From NCBI RefSeq assembly GCF_013401555.1, contig NZ_CP058552.1, positions 4,526,001-4,590,000 of the forward strand: 64,000 nucleotides of DNA. Reading direction: 5' to 3'. Position 1 is the stretch's first letter. The number at the start of each line of letters is the position of its first letter. The notes beneath the pieces are model-generated. The model had not been told where the DNA came from and searched no databases. It saw nothing but the letters and a program-made list of their open reading frames with translations. The stretch is from Paenibacillus sp. E222. Its GTDB lineage: Bacteria; Bacillota; Bacilli; Paenibacillales; Paenibacillaceae. The translations under genes and the position numbers were made by a program. Positions 19,784-28,386 of this stretch are shown here, piece by piece.

Positions 19784-19900
19784 ATGGTATATATAATTTT
19801 AGCAGCTATCATTTGGATTGGAGCATATGCGGCTTTGAAATTGTCGAGTCAGCCTATAGAAGTGAAGCCCATTCGATCCATTAATGATTTCTTTGAATAA
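19784..19900 (+). CDS. Small single-span membrane protein, 38 residues
   Basis: ATG 19784 is preceded by a near-perfect AGGAGGTG (19770-19777) with a 6-nt spacer. The product starts MVYIILAAIIWIGAYAAL, one hydrophobic helix, followed by a polar tail ending SINDFFE. It was chosen over a 66-codon frame at 19684 that has a TTG start, no ribosome site and mixed composition. The function is unknown; such short helices often modify a membrane enzyme or carrier. Confidence 0.6.
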   Translation: MVYIILAAIIWIGAYAALKLSSQPIEVKPIRSINDFFE

Positions 19901-20105
19901 CTAAAGGAATTTCCATAGATACTTAATAAGTTTTCTTTATAAAGAAAAGTGAACGGACCCTGATGTGACTAAGAGCAGGCAGAAGTGACTGGCAGCAAAT
20001 GTTGTGAATTTAGCAGAATCCCTAAAACAATACTTCATTTGGGGGATTTGTTCTTTTGAATTCTGGTTCGAACATGTTTTCATTCAGAAGCACCCTATGA
20101 ATAAA

Positions 20106-20133
20106 CGCCGGCGACCTTAACAGGTGACCGGCG
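20106..20133 (-). terminator. Terminator of the VOC gene
   Basis: A GC-rich inverted repeat with two central mismatches (20106-20117 with 20122-20133) lies just beyond the minus-strand stop and is followed by TTTATTC on that strand. Confidence 0.55.
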
Positions 20134-20139
20134 CTTCAC

Positions 20140-20541
20140 TTATTTTTTCGGCATTTTACTCTCATCCATGTATAGCAGGTTCCAGCGGTGACCGTCCAGG
20201 TCGGCAAATCCTGCGCCGTACATCCAGCCGTCGCTTTCACTCGGTTTGCCAAAGATGCTTCCTCCGGCAAACTCCACTTTTTGAATAAAGGTATCTATTT
20301 CTTCTCTGCTTTCAGCGCCAATGGAGAATATTACTTCTGCGCTATGGGAAGTATCTGCTGTTTTTGAACCTGTAAATTTCTCAAACGCTGACTCCGGGAA
20401 CAATAGAATCGCTGTTTGACCTATGGAAAGCTTGGCTCTTTCGTTCCCAACGCTCACCGCTTGGAATCCAATTTCATTGAAAAAGGCAGTTGACCTCTCA
20501 ACATCTTTGACCGGCAGGTTAATCCAGATCTCTTGTGGCAT
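20140..20541 (-). CDS. VOC (glyoxalase/bleomycin-resistance) family protein
   Basis: The 133-residue protein has the paired beta-alpha-beta-beta-beta modules of the VOC fold. Module one opens with EIWINLPVKDVERSTAFFNEIGF and module two with AEVIFSIGAESREEIDTFIQK, ending FADLDGHRWNLLYMD. The C-terminal DGHRWNLLYMD carries the usual metal-site glutamate position as a different residue, so a metal-dependent glyoxalase function is not certain. The ATG is preceded by AGGAGG. It is monocistronic. Confidence 0.85.
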   Translation of the reverse strand: MPQEIWINLPVKDVERSTAFFNEIGFQAVSVGNERAKLSIGQTAILLFPESAFEKFTGSKTADTSHSAEVIFSIGAESREEIDTFIQKVEFAGGSIFGKPSESDGWMYGAGFADLDGHRWNLLYMDESKMPKK

Positions 20542-20662
20542 GGTTATAGCCTCCTAAAATAAAATTAACTAAGCTTAATATACTCTACTTCTGGTAGCAG
20601 ATGCGAATCTTATCAAAGAAATAAATGAATGTTATTATTATGAATATTGAACAAATGGAGGG

Positions 20663-20845
20663 ATGGACATAGATAAGAAGAAGTACTTTATCCTGATGCC
20701 ACCGATGTTAATCATTGGACTGTTTATAATTTACTTTCTTACAGCAAATCAGAGAGCTTATGTATTCTTAGTTCCTATTGTATTTTGGTTGACATACTAT
20801 ATCTGGGTATTTGTTGAAAGAAAACAAGATAAAAAAATAGAATAA
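20663..20845 (+). CDS. Small two-span membrane protein
   Basis: The 60-residue protein has two hydrophobic helices (about 8-28 and 32-50) between charged ends (MDIDKKK and RKQDKKIE). A GGAGG site precedes the ATG. It lies 26 bp before the acetyltransferase and may share its transcript. No family was recognised. Confidence 0.65.
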   Translation: MDIDKKKYFILMPPMLIIGLFIIYFLTANQRAYVFLVPIVFWLTYYIWVFVERKQDKKIE

Positions 20846-20871
20846 GAAATTATAGGTTGAGAGGTGTTAAA

Positions 20872-21672
20872 ATGTTTTCGCATCGCTTGCTTACTCACGA
20901 TACAATTATTGAATTATTGCCCAACATTAATACAGAACAGAATCTGCTTTTTTATAGTTATTTAACGCAACGTAAGGATAAGGCTCAATATGTTGGTCAA
21001 TTTATGAATAGCCAACTTACAGCTGTATTAGCTTATTTTAGCGAACTATCTTTTCCTGCATTTTCTTTCTTCCGAGTGGAAGATCAGGACATCTTTTTGC
21101 CAGAACTAATTGCTTTTACAAGAGAAACTATCCAACTTGACGAAAGTGCTGTATGTGGCACGATACTCTGTCAACGAGACCTTGAACTTTTTCAATCCTG
21201 CGGACTCATCAAAGGAATTCCTCAGCGTTTTTTAACTATGAAACATCAGGATGAATCGAAACTCCTTGAAGCTCACATTGCAAAAAAGATAAATGAAAAT
21301 GAATATTCTAAGGTAATTGATTTTTTACATAGTGGGGAAATGAGTTTTTTTACAAGGAGTGAGTTAGAGAATTACCCTTTTCTTGGAATTAAGGAAGGGG
21401 AGGATTTCATCGCTGTTGGCGGCTACCATTTTTATGACTCTCAGCTAGTAGAGCTTGGGAACATTGTTACCAGGTTAGATTACAGAGGCAGAGGATTAGC
21501 TAAACGCCTAACAAGTGAATTGACACACCTCGGTAAAAAACGGTCACCAGATGTTTATCTGGGCGTTTTAGCAAATAACGTGCCTGCTGTTCGCTTATAT
21601 AAAGGCTTGGGGTATCAAACAACAATGGAACTTTATATTGTCAATTTTACTTTATTCACAACAAAAATATAA
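20872..21672 (+). CDS. GNAT-family N-acetyltransferase
   Basis: The 266-residue protein has a GNAT domain in its C-terminal half. The acetyl-CoA-binding segment is VTRLDYRGRGLAKRLTSEL, and the final NVPAVRLYKGLGYQTTMEL is the common helix-strand end. The N-terminal 130 residues look like a degenerate GNAT-like half, as in the FR47-like group. ATG 20872 follows GAGGTG, while the TTG at 20857 is rejected. Substrate unknown. Confidence 0.82.
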   Translation: MFSHRLLTHDTIIELLPNINTEQNLLFYSYLTQRKDKAQYVGQFMNSQLTAVLAYFSELSFPAFSFFRVEDQDIFLPELIAFTRETIQLDESAVCGTILCQRDLELFQSCGLIKGIPQRFLTMKHQDESKLLEAHIAKKINENEYSKVIDFLHSGEMSFFTRSELENYPFLGIKEGEDFIAVGGYHFYDSQLVELGNIVTRLDYRGRGLAKRLTSELTHLGKKRSPDVYLGVLANNVPAVRLYKGLGYQTTMELYIVNFTLFTTKI

Positions 21673-21682
21673 TTCGATGTAT

Positions 21683-21707
21683 AGTCGCTACTTTAGCGGC
21701 TTTTTTT
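21683..21707 (+). terminator. Terminator of the GNAT gene
   Basis: AGTCGCTA (21683-21690) and TAGCGGCT (21694-21701) pair with one G.U, closed by a 3-nt loop and followed by seven T. Confidence 0.85.
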
Positions 21708-21818
21708 GTTTGATTGGTACAAGAACTAAATTCATTGTAACTTACTCTAAAAAACGAATGAATATTCCCTATCATCTCTATATAGTTCGTAAATAACTGT
21801 GAACAATACGTTAATTCA

Positions 21819-21847
21819 TTGACAATGAGTGATATATTTATTAAAAT
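21819..21847 (+). promoter_or_regulatory. SigA promoter of the NCS2 permease gene
   Basis: TTGACA (21819-21824), a 17-bp spacer and TAAAAT (21842-21847) predict a start near 21853 and an untranslated leader of about 170 nt. Confidence 0.75.
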
Positions 21848-21913
21848 TCGAAAGGGCATCAGGGTAAAGCAGATATGAGTATCCTTATCATTGGTTTAGA
21901 ATCTTAGCTTTTT

Positions 21914-21977
21914 AATCCTAATGACGAATATAGGAGCGGTAATATTACAATCCTATGACGATGATTAGGATTTTTTT
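21914..21977 (+). promoter_or_regulatory. Attenuator-like leader with two tandem related hairpins
   Basis: AATCCTA occurs at 21914-21920 and again at 21949-21955. Each copy is followed by a TGACGA-containing loop and a complementary TAGGA arm (about 21930-21934 and 21966-21972), and the second hairpin ends in seven T. The arms can exchange partners, so a terminator/antiterminator switch is plausible. The upstream leader does not show the conserved core of a purine riboswitch. Confidence 0.55.
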
Positions 21978-22025
21978 ATTTTTAGCTTTGGTGAATAATT
22001 TGAAAGTTGGAGGCTGGCTTTAATC

Positions 22026-23324
22026 ATGGACAATTGGTTCAAACTAAAAGAAAGAGGCACGACCGTTTCAACAGAGATCATCGCAGGGATTACAACATTT
22101 TTCACGATGGTATACATCGTAATCGTAAACCCAGGAATACTCAGCAGCACGGGCATGGACTTTAACGGAGTATTCATTGCTACAGTGTTGGCGAGTATTG
22201 TGGCGACGTTGATCATGGGAATCGGGTCCAATTATCCGATCGTTATAGCGCCTGGTATGGGTCTGAATGCATTCTTTGCTTATAGTGTAGTTGCTGGATA
22301 TGGCGTGTCTTGGCAGGTTGCACTGGGAGCGGTATTTATAGCAGGGCTTTTGTTTATTATTTTATCGCTTACTTCATTTCGTTACATGCTGCTTGATGCC
22401 ATTCCTGCGAACCTTAAGCACGCGATAACAGCAGGGATTGGATTGTTTATTACAACGGTAGGCCTGCAAAATTCCGGGATTATTGCTGATTCCGAATCCA
22501 ATTTGATTACGATCGGGAACTTGGCAGAACCTATGACTTACTTGACCATAATCGGATTAATTATCACTGTTGTGCTTATGGCTTACAATGTAAAAGGTTA
22601 TCTGTTCATCGGAATGGTGGTAACAGCGATTCTTGCCTGGATCATGGGGCTGTTTCAAATGCCGGAGTCGATTGTATCCTTGCCACAAGGCCTCACGTCA
22701 ACGGCTTTCCAATTGGATTTGGCAGGCGTATTCTCTAATGGTTTGTATACCATCATATTTACGTTCCTGTTGATTACGCTGTTTGATACGACGGGGACGA
22801 TGCTCGGCGTTGCTGAACAAGCAGGGCTGCTGAAGGAAGGTAAATTTCCGCGCTCACGCGGCGCCCTATTGGCAGATGCCGTTGGGACTACCACTGGCGC
22901 TTTGCTTGGAACGAGCCCAACATCGGCTTATATCGAGTCCAGCACAGGGGTGGCTGCAGGAGGAAGAACAGGACTGACGGCGGTAACGGTAAGTGTACTA
23001 CTTGCTCTTACTTTGTTCTTTACACCAATCGTAAGTGTCATATCAGGTATCCCGGCGATCACTTCTCCGGCACTGATTATTGTTGGTTACTTTATGATTA
23101 GCGTAATCAGCAAAATCAATTGGAAGGATCTCGAAGAAACATTTCCTGCCTTTTTGATTATCATCCTTACTCCGTTGACGCACAGTATTGCGACAGGCAT
23201 CGGTGTTGGCTTCATTTTCTATCCGGTACTCAAGCTGCTTCGCGGAAAGGGCAAGGATGTTCATCCGATATTCTACATTTTTGCGGTATTGTTCTTCATC
23301 CAGCTTGTATTCCTGGACCACTAA
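22026..23324 (+). CDS. NCS2-family adenine/guanine/hypoxanthine permease (AzgA/PbuG type)
   Basis: The 432-residue membrane protein has 12-14 helices. AzgA-group signatures are TVSTEIIAGITTFFTMVYIVIVNP at the start (first half), APGMGLNAFFAY, LFDTTGTMLGVAEQAG and TSPTSAYIESSTGVAAGGRTG, the last two holding substrate-binding Asp/Glu/Thr. It imports purine bases with protons. The gene is monocistronic behind a long leader with a possible attenuator, fitting purine-dependent control. B. subtilis PbuG and PbuO are the nearest named relatives. Confidence 0.92.
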   Translation: MDNWFKLKERGTTVSTEIIAGITTFFTMVYIVIVNPGILSSTGMDFNGVFIATVLASIVATLIMGIGSNYPIVIAPGMGLNAFFAYSVVAGYGVSWQVALGAVFIAGLLFIILSLTSFRYMLLDAIPANLKHAITAGIGLFITTVGLQNSGIIADSESNLITIGNLAEPMTYLTIIGLIITVVLMAYNVKGYLFIGMVVTAILAWIMGLFQMPESIVSLPQGLTSTAFQLDLAGVFSNGLYTIIFTFLLITLFDTTGTMLGVAEQAGLLKEGKFPRSRGALLADAVGTTTGALLGTSPTSAYIESSTGVAAGGRTGLTAVTVSVLLALTLFFTPIVSVISGIPAITSPALIIVGYFMISVISKINWKDLEETFPAFLIIILTPLTHSIATGIGVGFIFYPVLKLLRGKGKDVHPIFYIFAVLFFIQLVFLDH

Positions 23325-23340
23325 GAAACGGTTTAATCAC

Positions 23341-23380
23341 AAAAAGGAGAACTGCTTATATAAAGGCAGCTCTCCTTTTT
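23341..23380. terminator. Bidirectional terminator between convergent genes
   Basis: A 15-bp stem with one mismatch (23341-23355 with 23366-23380) is flanked by A5 and T6 runs, so it can serve both the permease and the minus-strand MerR gene. Confidence 0.85.
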
Positions 23381-23397
23381 TATATGAAACCCTCTTT

Positions 23398-24150
23398 TCA
23401 ATCCTGTAGAGAAGAATTATTCTTCGTATTTAATACCTCAAATGCTTCCTTTAAAAAATCCATGGTATGCTTAGGCACCAACGCCTCATAGGGTTTTACG
23501 CTTTTATTCAGTTCTTCGTTATTTACCTCGTCATTGAACATGAGATTACGTAATGGAGTATCTGCACATATGCCATGCAACTGCTGCTGTATGATAGGAT
23601 GATCTGGTGTAAGATCATTTACGATAGCCCGATGGACAAGCAATAACAAATTGTAAAATCGTCCATCCATATGGGTTTGCTTAGAGATATCCTCTGGAAA
23701 CACCTGATCAATAATATCTATAGAGACATACTTTTGAAGCAGCTTTTTTTGAGCCTCCTCAACACGCATGGAATTCATAAGTAACATGAGTATTTCAGAG
23801 TTTGATTCATTGAGTTGATCTTGCTCGGTTAACAATTGGACTCGTTCAATGAGTGCTAAAGAACAATCAATGGCTTCCCTCCGCTGTCGAAGTAATTGTT
23901 CTTGAACTCTAATGATTTCATGGAAAGAATATTTCGGATTTTCCAAACAGACTTTAATCTCGTTTAAGGAAAGACCTAGACTTTGCAATAGTTGGATTTC
24001 ATGAAGCCTTTTAAAGTCCGCATCCACATATATATAATGATCTTTTTCATTTTTCTGTGAGGGGACTAATATTCCAAGTTGTCGATAATGTCGTAAGGTA
24101 CGAACCGTCGTATCTGCCAGCTTTGCAAATTTACTTGCCGTTAATCTCAT
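23398..24150 (-). CDS. MerR-family transcriptional regulator
   Basis: The 250-residue protein has an N-terminal MerR DNA-binding domain (1-75: SKFAKLADTTVRTLRHYRQLGIL, then the DADFKRLHEIQLLQSLGLSLNEI helix) and a dimerising coiled coil at about 80-120. A helical effector domain of about 130 residues resembles the TipA-S-like kind in placement. It follows the CPBP protease gene by 22 bp on the same strand, suggesting an operon. Ligand unknown. Confidence 0.85.
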   Translation of the reverse strand: MRLTASKFAKLADTTVRTLRHYRQLGILVPSQKNEKDHYIYVDADFKRLHEIQLLQSLGLSLNEIKVCLENPKYSFHEIIRVQEQLLRQRREAIDCSLALIERVQLLTEQDQLNESNSEILMLLMNSMRVEEAQKKLLQKYVSIDIIDQVFPEDISKQTHMDGRFYNLLLLVHRAIVNDLTPDHPIIQQQLHGICADTPLRNLMFNDEVNNEELNKSVKPYEALVPKHTMDFLKEAFEVLNTKNNSSLQD

Positions 24151-24172
24151 CTAAAATTCCTCTTTTCCAAAA

Positions 24173-24784
24173 TCATTTCTTGTATTTTTTCGCCAGAATC
24201 ATTCCAATACAGGTATTATAAATCCCATGGGCAAGCATTGACGGGATTAACGAGCCGGTAAAATAAAAGAGTAGTGCAAAAATCAAACCATTTACAAATA
24301 CACCTGTGAGGATACCAGTGGCTCCTTTATATTGGGGAACATGTATTACCCAAAATAGAAAAGTGCTTATTAGGATAACGAGCCAATCCACAATTATAGA
24401 GTATCCAATACATAATCCGATCAGGACACCTCTAAAAAAGAATTCTTCAAACACCCCACCACCTATTGCAGATAAAGCTATACCACTTGGTTGGATCATT
24501 ATTTTTTTGATCAGATCTGATCCCTCGGTTTTGGGGAGTTCTGTTCTGGTTTTGATGAATGCAACTAGAACAATAGTTGTTATAACCAAACTAGAAATAA
24601 GACCAATGAGTACTGCGGATAAAATACTAATCTCGTTTGGTATAAATAGGTCAGCTATAAATGGTAACATATCTCCCCGTTTGAATATCCAAATAAAAAC
24701 CAATCCGATAAAAAGAAATGATGTTAGCGTTAGTGATGCTCTCAACAGTATTTTGTACTGTTCCTTTGCCGTGGTGTCAGTCAT
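24173..24784 (-). CDS. CPBP-family intramembrane metalloprotease
   Basis: The 203-residue polytopic protein has the three CPBP (Abi/Rce1-like) motifs: EEFFFRG, the histidine in FWVIHVPQ and the terminal HGIYN. These chelate zinc and act in proteolysis inside the membrane. About six helices are visible. In Bacillota such proteins serve in bacteriocin self-immunity or anti-sigma/peptide processing. Here its partner is a MerR regulator and no bacteriocin gene is nearby. An AAAGGAG-type site precedes the ATG. Confidence 0.85.
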   Translation of the reverse strand: MTDTTAKEQYKILLRASLTLTSFLFIGLVFIWIFKRGDMLPFIADLFIPNEISILSAVLIGLISSLVITTIVLVAFIKTRTELPKTEGSDLIKKIMIQPSGIALSAIGGGVFEEFFFRGVLIGLCIGYSIIVDWLVILISTFLFWVIHVPQYKGATGILTGVFVNGLIFALLFYFTGSLIPSMLAHGIYNTCIGMILAKKYKK

Positions 24785-25009
24785 AATTAAACTCCTTTTA
24801 TCTGTTTTTTTTCATTATAGATTGTGACGTAGCGTCCCCCGCAACATTTGCTTTTTGTTTAAAAAAACAAAGTTCCTGTCCCAAATGGAGGGCAAAACTT
24901 GGGGTCATAACTGATTAGGTGTAAAAAATAATGAATATAATTATGCTTACGGGCAATTCTAACCTCTAGAAATGAATGAAGAAGTATCCAGGATGAGGAG
25001 GGGATAGTT

Positions 25010-25549
25010 ATGACCTACACGCCAGCTTTATTGATCATAGATATACAGATCGGATCATTTATGGATCCTCTCTTTATACATAACAGTGAAAAATTATTAG
25101 ATAATATCAAACAACTTATTACGTGGGCCCACATAAGTAAGATTCCAGTCATACTTACGCAGCATAATGGGAAATTAGGGACGCTTACCTCAAAAAATTC
25201 CTCAGGGTGGAGTCTTCATCCCGCCTTACCCTTGATCGCTCAAGATGTGAAAATTGAAAAGAACTTTCCAGATTCATTTCAAGATACCACCCTTGAATCC
25301 CATTTAACTCATCTAGGGGTTAATCAACTGGTTGTCGCGGGAATTCAGACTGAGATATGTGTTGATGCGACATGTCGTAGAGCATTTAGCTTGGGATATG
25401 ACGTTATTTTAGCAAAAGATGCTCACAGTACCGCGGACTCTTCCGTTTTAATTGCAGATCAAATCATTACACATCATAATATTCTTCTACAAAACTGGTT
25501 TGTTTCTTTAAGCGATACCCAGGATATCATAATGTCGGTTTCAAGATAA
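25010..25549 (+). CDS. Isochorismatase-family cysteine hydrolase
   Basis: The 179-residue protein has the family triad: Asp11 in LLIIDIQ, a lysine in KIEKNFPDSF and the nucleophilic cysteine in GIQTEICVDATCRRA. A cis-peptide-like VAGIQTE precedes it. The family includes nicotinamidases, ureido-hydrolases and isochorismatases. No neighbour indicates the substrate. A GAGGAGGGG site precedes the ATG. Confidence 0.85.
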   Translation: MTYTPALLIIDIQIGSFMDPLFIHNSEKLLDNIKQLITWAHISKIPVILTQHNGKLGTLTSKNSSGWSLHPALPLIAQDVKIEKNFPDSFQDTTLESHLTHLGVNQLVVAGIQTEICVDATCRRAFSLGYDVILAKDAHSTADSSVLIADQIITHHNILLQNWFVSLSDTQDIIMSVSR

Positions 25550-25551
25550 AC

Positions 25552-25656
25552 AAGGAATCAACCCGGTCTCTGGATGTCCAATTAAATAAAAGTGACTTGA
25601 AAAGAATTGAAGCCGAAATTCCGGAGAATGAAAAAGCAGGTGGGAGTTTTCCGTAG
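25552..25656 (+). pseudogene. 3' fragment of an aldo/keto reductase gene
   Basis: Directly after the hydrolase stop, a frame ending at the TAG at 25654-25656 encodes SLDVQLNKSDLKRIEAEIP and then an ENEKAGGSFP tail. This has the pattern of an aldo/keto reductase C-terminus (LDVxLxxxDLxRIExxxP ... AGxxF). Nothing of the barrel is present upstream, so it appears to be a deletion remnant. The call rests on pattern only. Confidence 0.45.
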
Positions 25657-25707
25657 ATAAATTTTAAAAATGGTGTTGTGGTCCGTCCATAAGTTAATAG
25701 ATAATTC

Positions 25708-25740
25708 AAGACCTTGAGGGTGCTAAACTCTCAAGGTCTT
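25708..25740 (+). terminator. Terminator after the hydrolase/reductase remnant
   Basis: AAGACCTTGAG (25708-25718) and CTCAAGGTCTT (25730-25740) form a perfect 11-bp stem followed by a T-rich stretch. Confidence 0.85.
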
Positions 25741-25814
25741 TCTTATTTTCTCTCTCCCAGCATCGAATGAATAAAAACCACGCTGAAATCGATCCATAAT
25801 TTACAAGTTTACTA

Positions 25815-25839
25815 GAAACTTTTTCCTGAATCTAGCGTC
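25815..25839 (+). promoter_or_regulatory. ECF-sigma-type promoter
   Basis: GAAAC (25815-25819) with a T-run directly after it, a 16-bp spacer and CGTC (25836-25839) match the ECF promoter pattern (GAAAC-N16-CGTC, as for SigM/SigW of Bacillus). The start would fall near 25847, about 55 nt ahead of the secreted-protein gene. No ECF sigma gene lies in the window. Confidence 0.6.
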
Positions 25840-25901
25840 TATACTATGACTTTTTGAGAGTATAACAATTACTTGGGAGCAGAAGGAGATAAAGACAACG
25901 C

Positions 25902-28202
25902 ATGAATATGAAAAAGAAATTATCCATTTTTACCGCTTTAGCCGTTTTACAAGCATTTGCAGTCGGTTCAGTGAATGCGCAGTCAGCACCGCAGGATGAC
26001 ACATCGTCAGTAAATACGGCCAAAGTAGAATCGGTTGAGGTATTAAAGCAGGAGCAGCCGATTGCTGAGCGTGAAGTAAAGACAGGGAGCAGTAATGCAT
26101 CTGCCATTACACCGTCTTCTGAAGGGAAGAAAACTGAAAATCCAACAGACACTGAGGCAACACGTACAACAGATATCGAGAAACCCGCTATAGATGGGGG
26201 AGAGACGACTACAAACGAAACAAGCACGAAACCTGTAACTCAAGAGGGAACTCCTGAGGATGCTGAAACGCCAGCTACGCCTGCTCAAATAGAGCAGCCA
26301 TCCATTGATGGAAATTCTGCTGTAGCAGCAGGCGGCAATCTGACGTTGTACATGAATAGTAACAAGATGGAGCAGGATGGGAAAACGTATCTGGCTGGCC
26401 AGCCAATGACTGTAAAAAACGGCGTATCCTATGTTGCGATCCGTGCACTGGTGGACCGTGTGGGATACGGGGTCAAATACGATAACAAGACCAAAGAAAC
26501 GATCATCATTAGTGGTGATAATGAGCTCCGATTCAAAACCAACAGCACGGTCTATACCGTAAATGGAGAGTCCAGAACGATGAAAGGCCCTGCTTATCAG
26601 CAAAAAAATACGTTCATGGTGCCGTTAACTTCCATTACTCAAGCTCTGAACATCACCTATAAAGTGAATCAGTCGGCTAAAACGGTTGTGCTGAATCTCA
26701 ATACTAAACCCGTTGCAAGCTTTGTGATTACACAAAAGGAAATTTTTGCTGGCGATAAGGTGGACTATGTGACTTCTTCCAGTTCTCCAAATGGCTTGGA
26801 TATCCTAGACGAACGCTGGACAGGTCGTCAGGATTCGTTTGATCAAGCGGGTACATATACGATTTCATATCAAGTACAGGATTCAAACGGCCAATGGAGC
26901 GATCCCTATTCGATGACGATTCAAGTTTTGAGTCCTAATCTTCCTCCTGTAGCCATGTTCACCACAGACAAGGAACAGTATAAAATGGGTGAGAAAATAA
27001 CATACATCGACCAAAGTACAGATGATGAAAACAGTATTGATAAAACGGTATGGGAGAATAATTCGCTGGCTTTCTTTGAACCCGGTCCAAAAACGGTGAC
27101 ACTCACCGTTACTGACAATCACGGCGCGACGAACACGTACTCCAAAGTTATAACTATAACCAATGAGACATTATATTCATTTTCCGATTTCAATTTACTC
27201 TTCACGCCGGTAGGACAGAAATTTACCTTTAACGGTGGCGAAGTAACTTCCATGGAAAAAGTGTCTTATACGTACACGGATGAGCCAAGTTTGTTGATCC
27301 GCAGCAACAGTCCGGAAACGGTTAATACGGAAGGAATCGTGTATAAAGAATCATCTTCAGGGCAGACCCGTTTCATGATTCACCACGTGAACAATACGGG
27401 AAAAAGAGTGAAGATGTATGTAATTGCAACAAATAACAACCTAAATCCGGCAGTATTCGAACAACAAAATATGGGCTTTGCTGGGCCTACACCGTATGCT
27501 ACCGTAGCTGGGAAATTGTCGATTGATAAATGGTTCAAGTCAATTCAGACCCGGGCGGATCAAAAGAAAGAAGTTATTCAACCTGGAGAAAGCAAACTGA
27601 TTTTGACCGAACTAAATAAAACTCCAATCAAAGAAGGACAAGTGATCTCACTCTATTCGGATGCTTATAGTGATTATACCCTTGACTATAACGTTATCCT
27701 GGTCGAAGAAAATAAAGATCCGTTCGAGACTTTACCAATGCTGCCTGTGCTTGATCGTGACGGTGTGCACAACCGTGGAACGTATCCGAATGCGACTCGT
27801 ATCATTACGTATGATCAGCTAGTGGGAGCCGAACCTGCTCGTCTGCCACTGGGTGATAACGCAAGCGATCCCAATCTGGTTGGAACAGATCCAATGGCTT
27901 ACACAGACGCATCCAACGCGGGTAATTTTGGCGTATTGTACAAAATCACGCTGAATAATGTGGCTCCGCGTACGTTAATCTCATTTAACCCTCGTGGAGG
28001 GAAGTACTCAGGAGTGGCTCTAGTAAACAATCAGGTTGTATCCATTGCCGATGGTAACGTTGCTGTTAGCAATTCAAGTGAACAAAGCGTTCTTTACCGC
28101 ACAGGGGCATATGGAGAGAGCGTAACGATTCTTTTCTCTGCCGCGCCAGGAAGCAACCTGCCGGTTAATCTACTCTTTACACCGCTCCCATCGGAGAAGT
28201 GA
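25902..28202 (+). CDS. Secreted protein with copper-amine-oxidase-N-like and PKD-like domains
   Basis: The 766-residue protein begins with a signal peptide (residues 1-26, ending SVNAQ) and a Thr/Glu/Pro-rich linker (27-150). A copper amine oxidase N-terminal-like (stalk) domain follows at about 150-240, with MTVKNGVSYVAIRALVDRVG and MVPLTSITQALN, then two Ig/PKD-like domains at about 245-345 and 345-425. The roughly 340-residue C-terminal beta-rich region matches no family I know. No anchor is seen. In this group such stalk domains occur in cell-surface proteins. An ECF-type promoter suggests an envelope-stress link. Confidence 0.8.
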   Translation: MNMKKKLSIFTALAVLQAFAVGSVNAQSAPQDDTSSVNTAKVESVEVLKQEQPIAEREVKTGSSNASAITPSSEGKKTENPTDTEATRTTDIEKPAIDGGETTTNETSTKPVTQEGTPEDAETPATPAQIEQPSIDGNSAVAAGGNLTLYMNSNKMEQDGKTYLAGQPMTVKNGVSYVAIRALVDRVGYGVKYDNKTKETIIISGDNELRFKTNSTVYTVNGESRTMKGPAYQQKNTFMVPLTSITQALNITYKVNQSAKTVVLNLNTKPVASFVITQKEIFAGDKVDYVTSSSSPNGLDILDERWTGRQDSFDQAGTYTISYQVQDSNGQWSDPYSMTIQVLSPNLPPVAMFTTDKEQYKMGEKITYIDQSTDDENSIDKTVWENNSLAFFEPGPKTVTLTVTDNHGATNTYSKVITITNETLYSFSDFNLLFTPVGQKFTFNGGEVTSMEKVSYTYTDEPSLLIRSNSPETVNTEGIVYKESSSGQTRFMIHHVNNTGKRVKMYVIATNNNLNPAVFEQQNMGFAGPTPYATVAGKLSIDKWFKSIQTRADQKKEVIQPGESKLILTELNKTPIKEGQVISLYSDAYSDYTLDYNVILVEENKDPFETLPMLPVLDRDGVHNRGTYPNATRIITYDQLVGAEPARLPLGDNASDPNLVGTDPMAYTDASNAGNFGVLYKITLNNVAPRTLISFNPRGGKYSGVALVNNQVVSIADGNVAVSNSSEQSVLYRTGAYGESVTILFSAAPGSNLPVNLLFTPLPSEK

Positions 28203-28264
28203 TGAAGTTGTTTCACATAAGCTAGAGCGGGAACGAATGATTTGGCTGGTGTGTTAATGATCGA

Positions 28265-28294
28265 AAGAAGGGACTCCATATGGAGTCCCTTCTT
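28265..28294 (+). terminator. Perfect palindromic terminator
   Basis: A 30-bp perfect palindrome with AAGAAGGGACTCCAT as its left half follows the secreted-protein gene. The T-rich ends make it usable in both directions. Confidence 0.75.
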
Positions 28295-28386
28295 ATCACG
28301 GGGCAATAAGAGGACATACGGAATGGATACCGCTTAAAAAGTTACGATAGAACCGCTTATTTCTACTGAGGAGGAATCAAATTCCG

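Noticed and set aside
19684..19884. A 66-codon frame with TTG start
   Set aside because: No ribosome site and no coherent composition; the 38-codon frame inside it has an ideal AGGAGGTG and a membrane helix.
21853..21950. Purine riboswitch ahead of the AzgA-type permease
   Set aside because: The location is right but the conserved purine-aptamer core and loop-loop pattern could not be found.
24306..24827. A 173-codon plus-strand frame over the CPBP protease
   Set aside because: It is antisense to a protein with complete CPBP motifs; no start signal.
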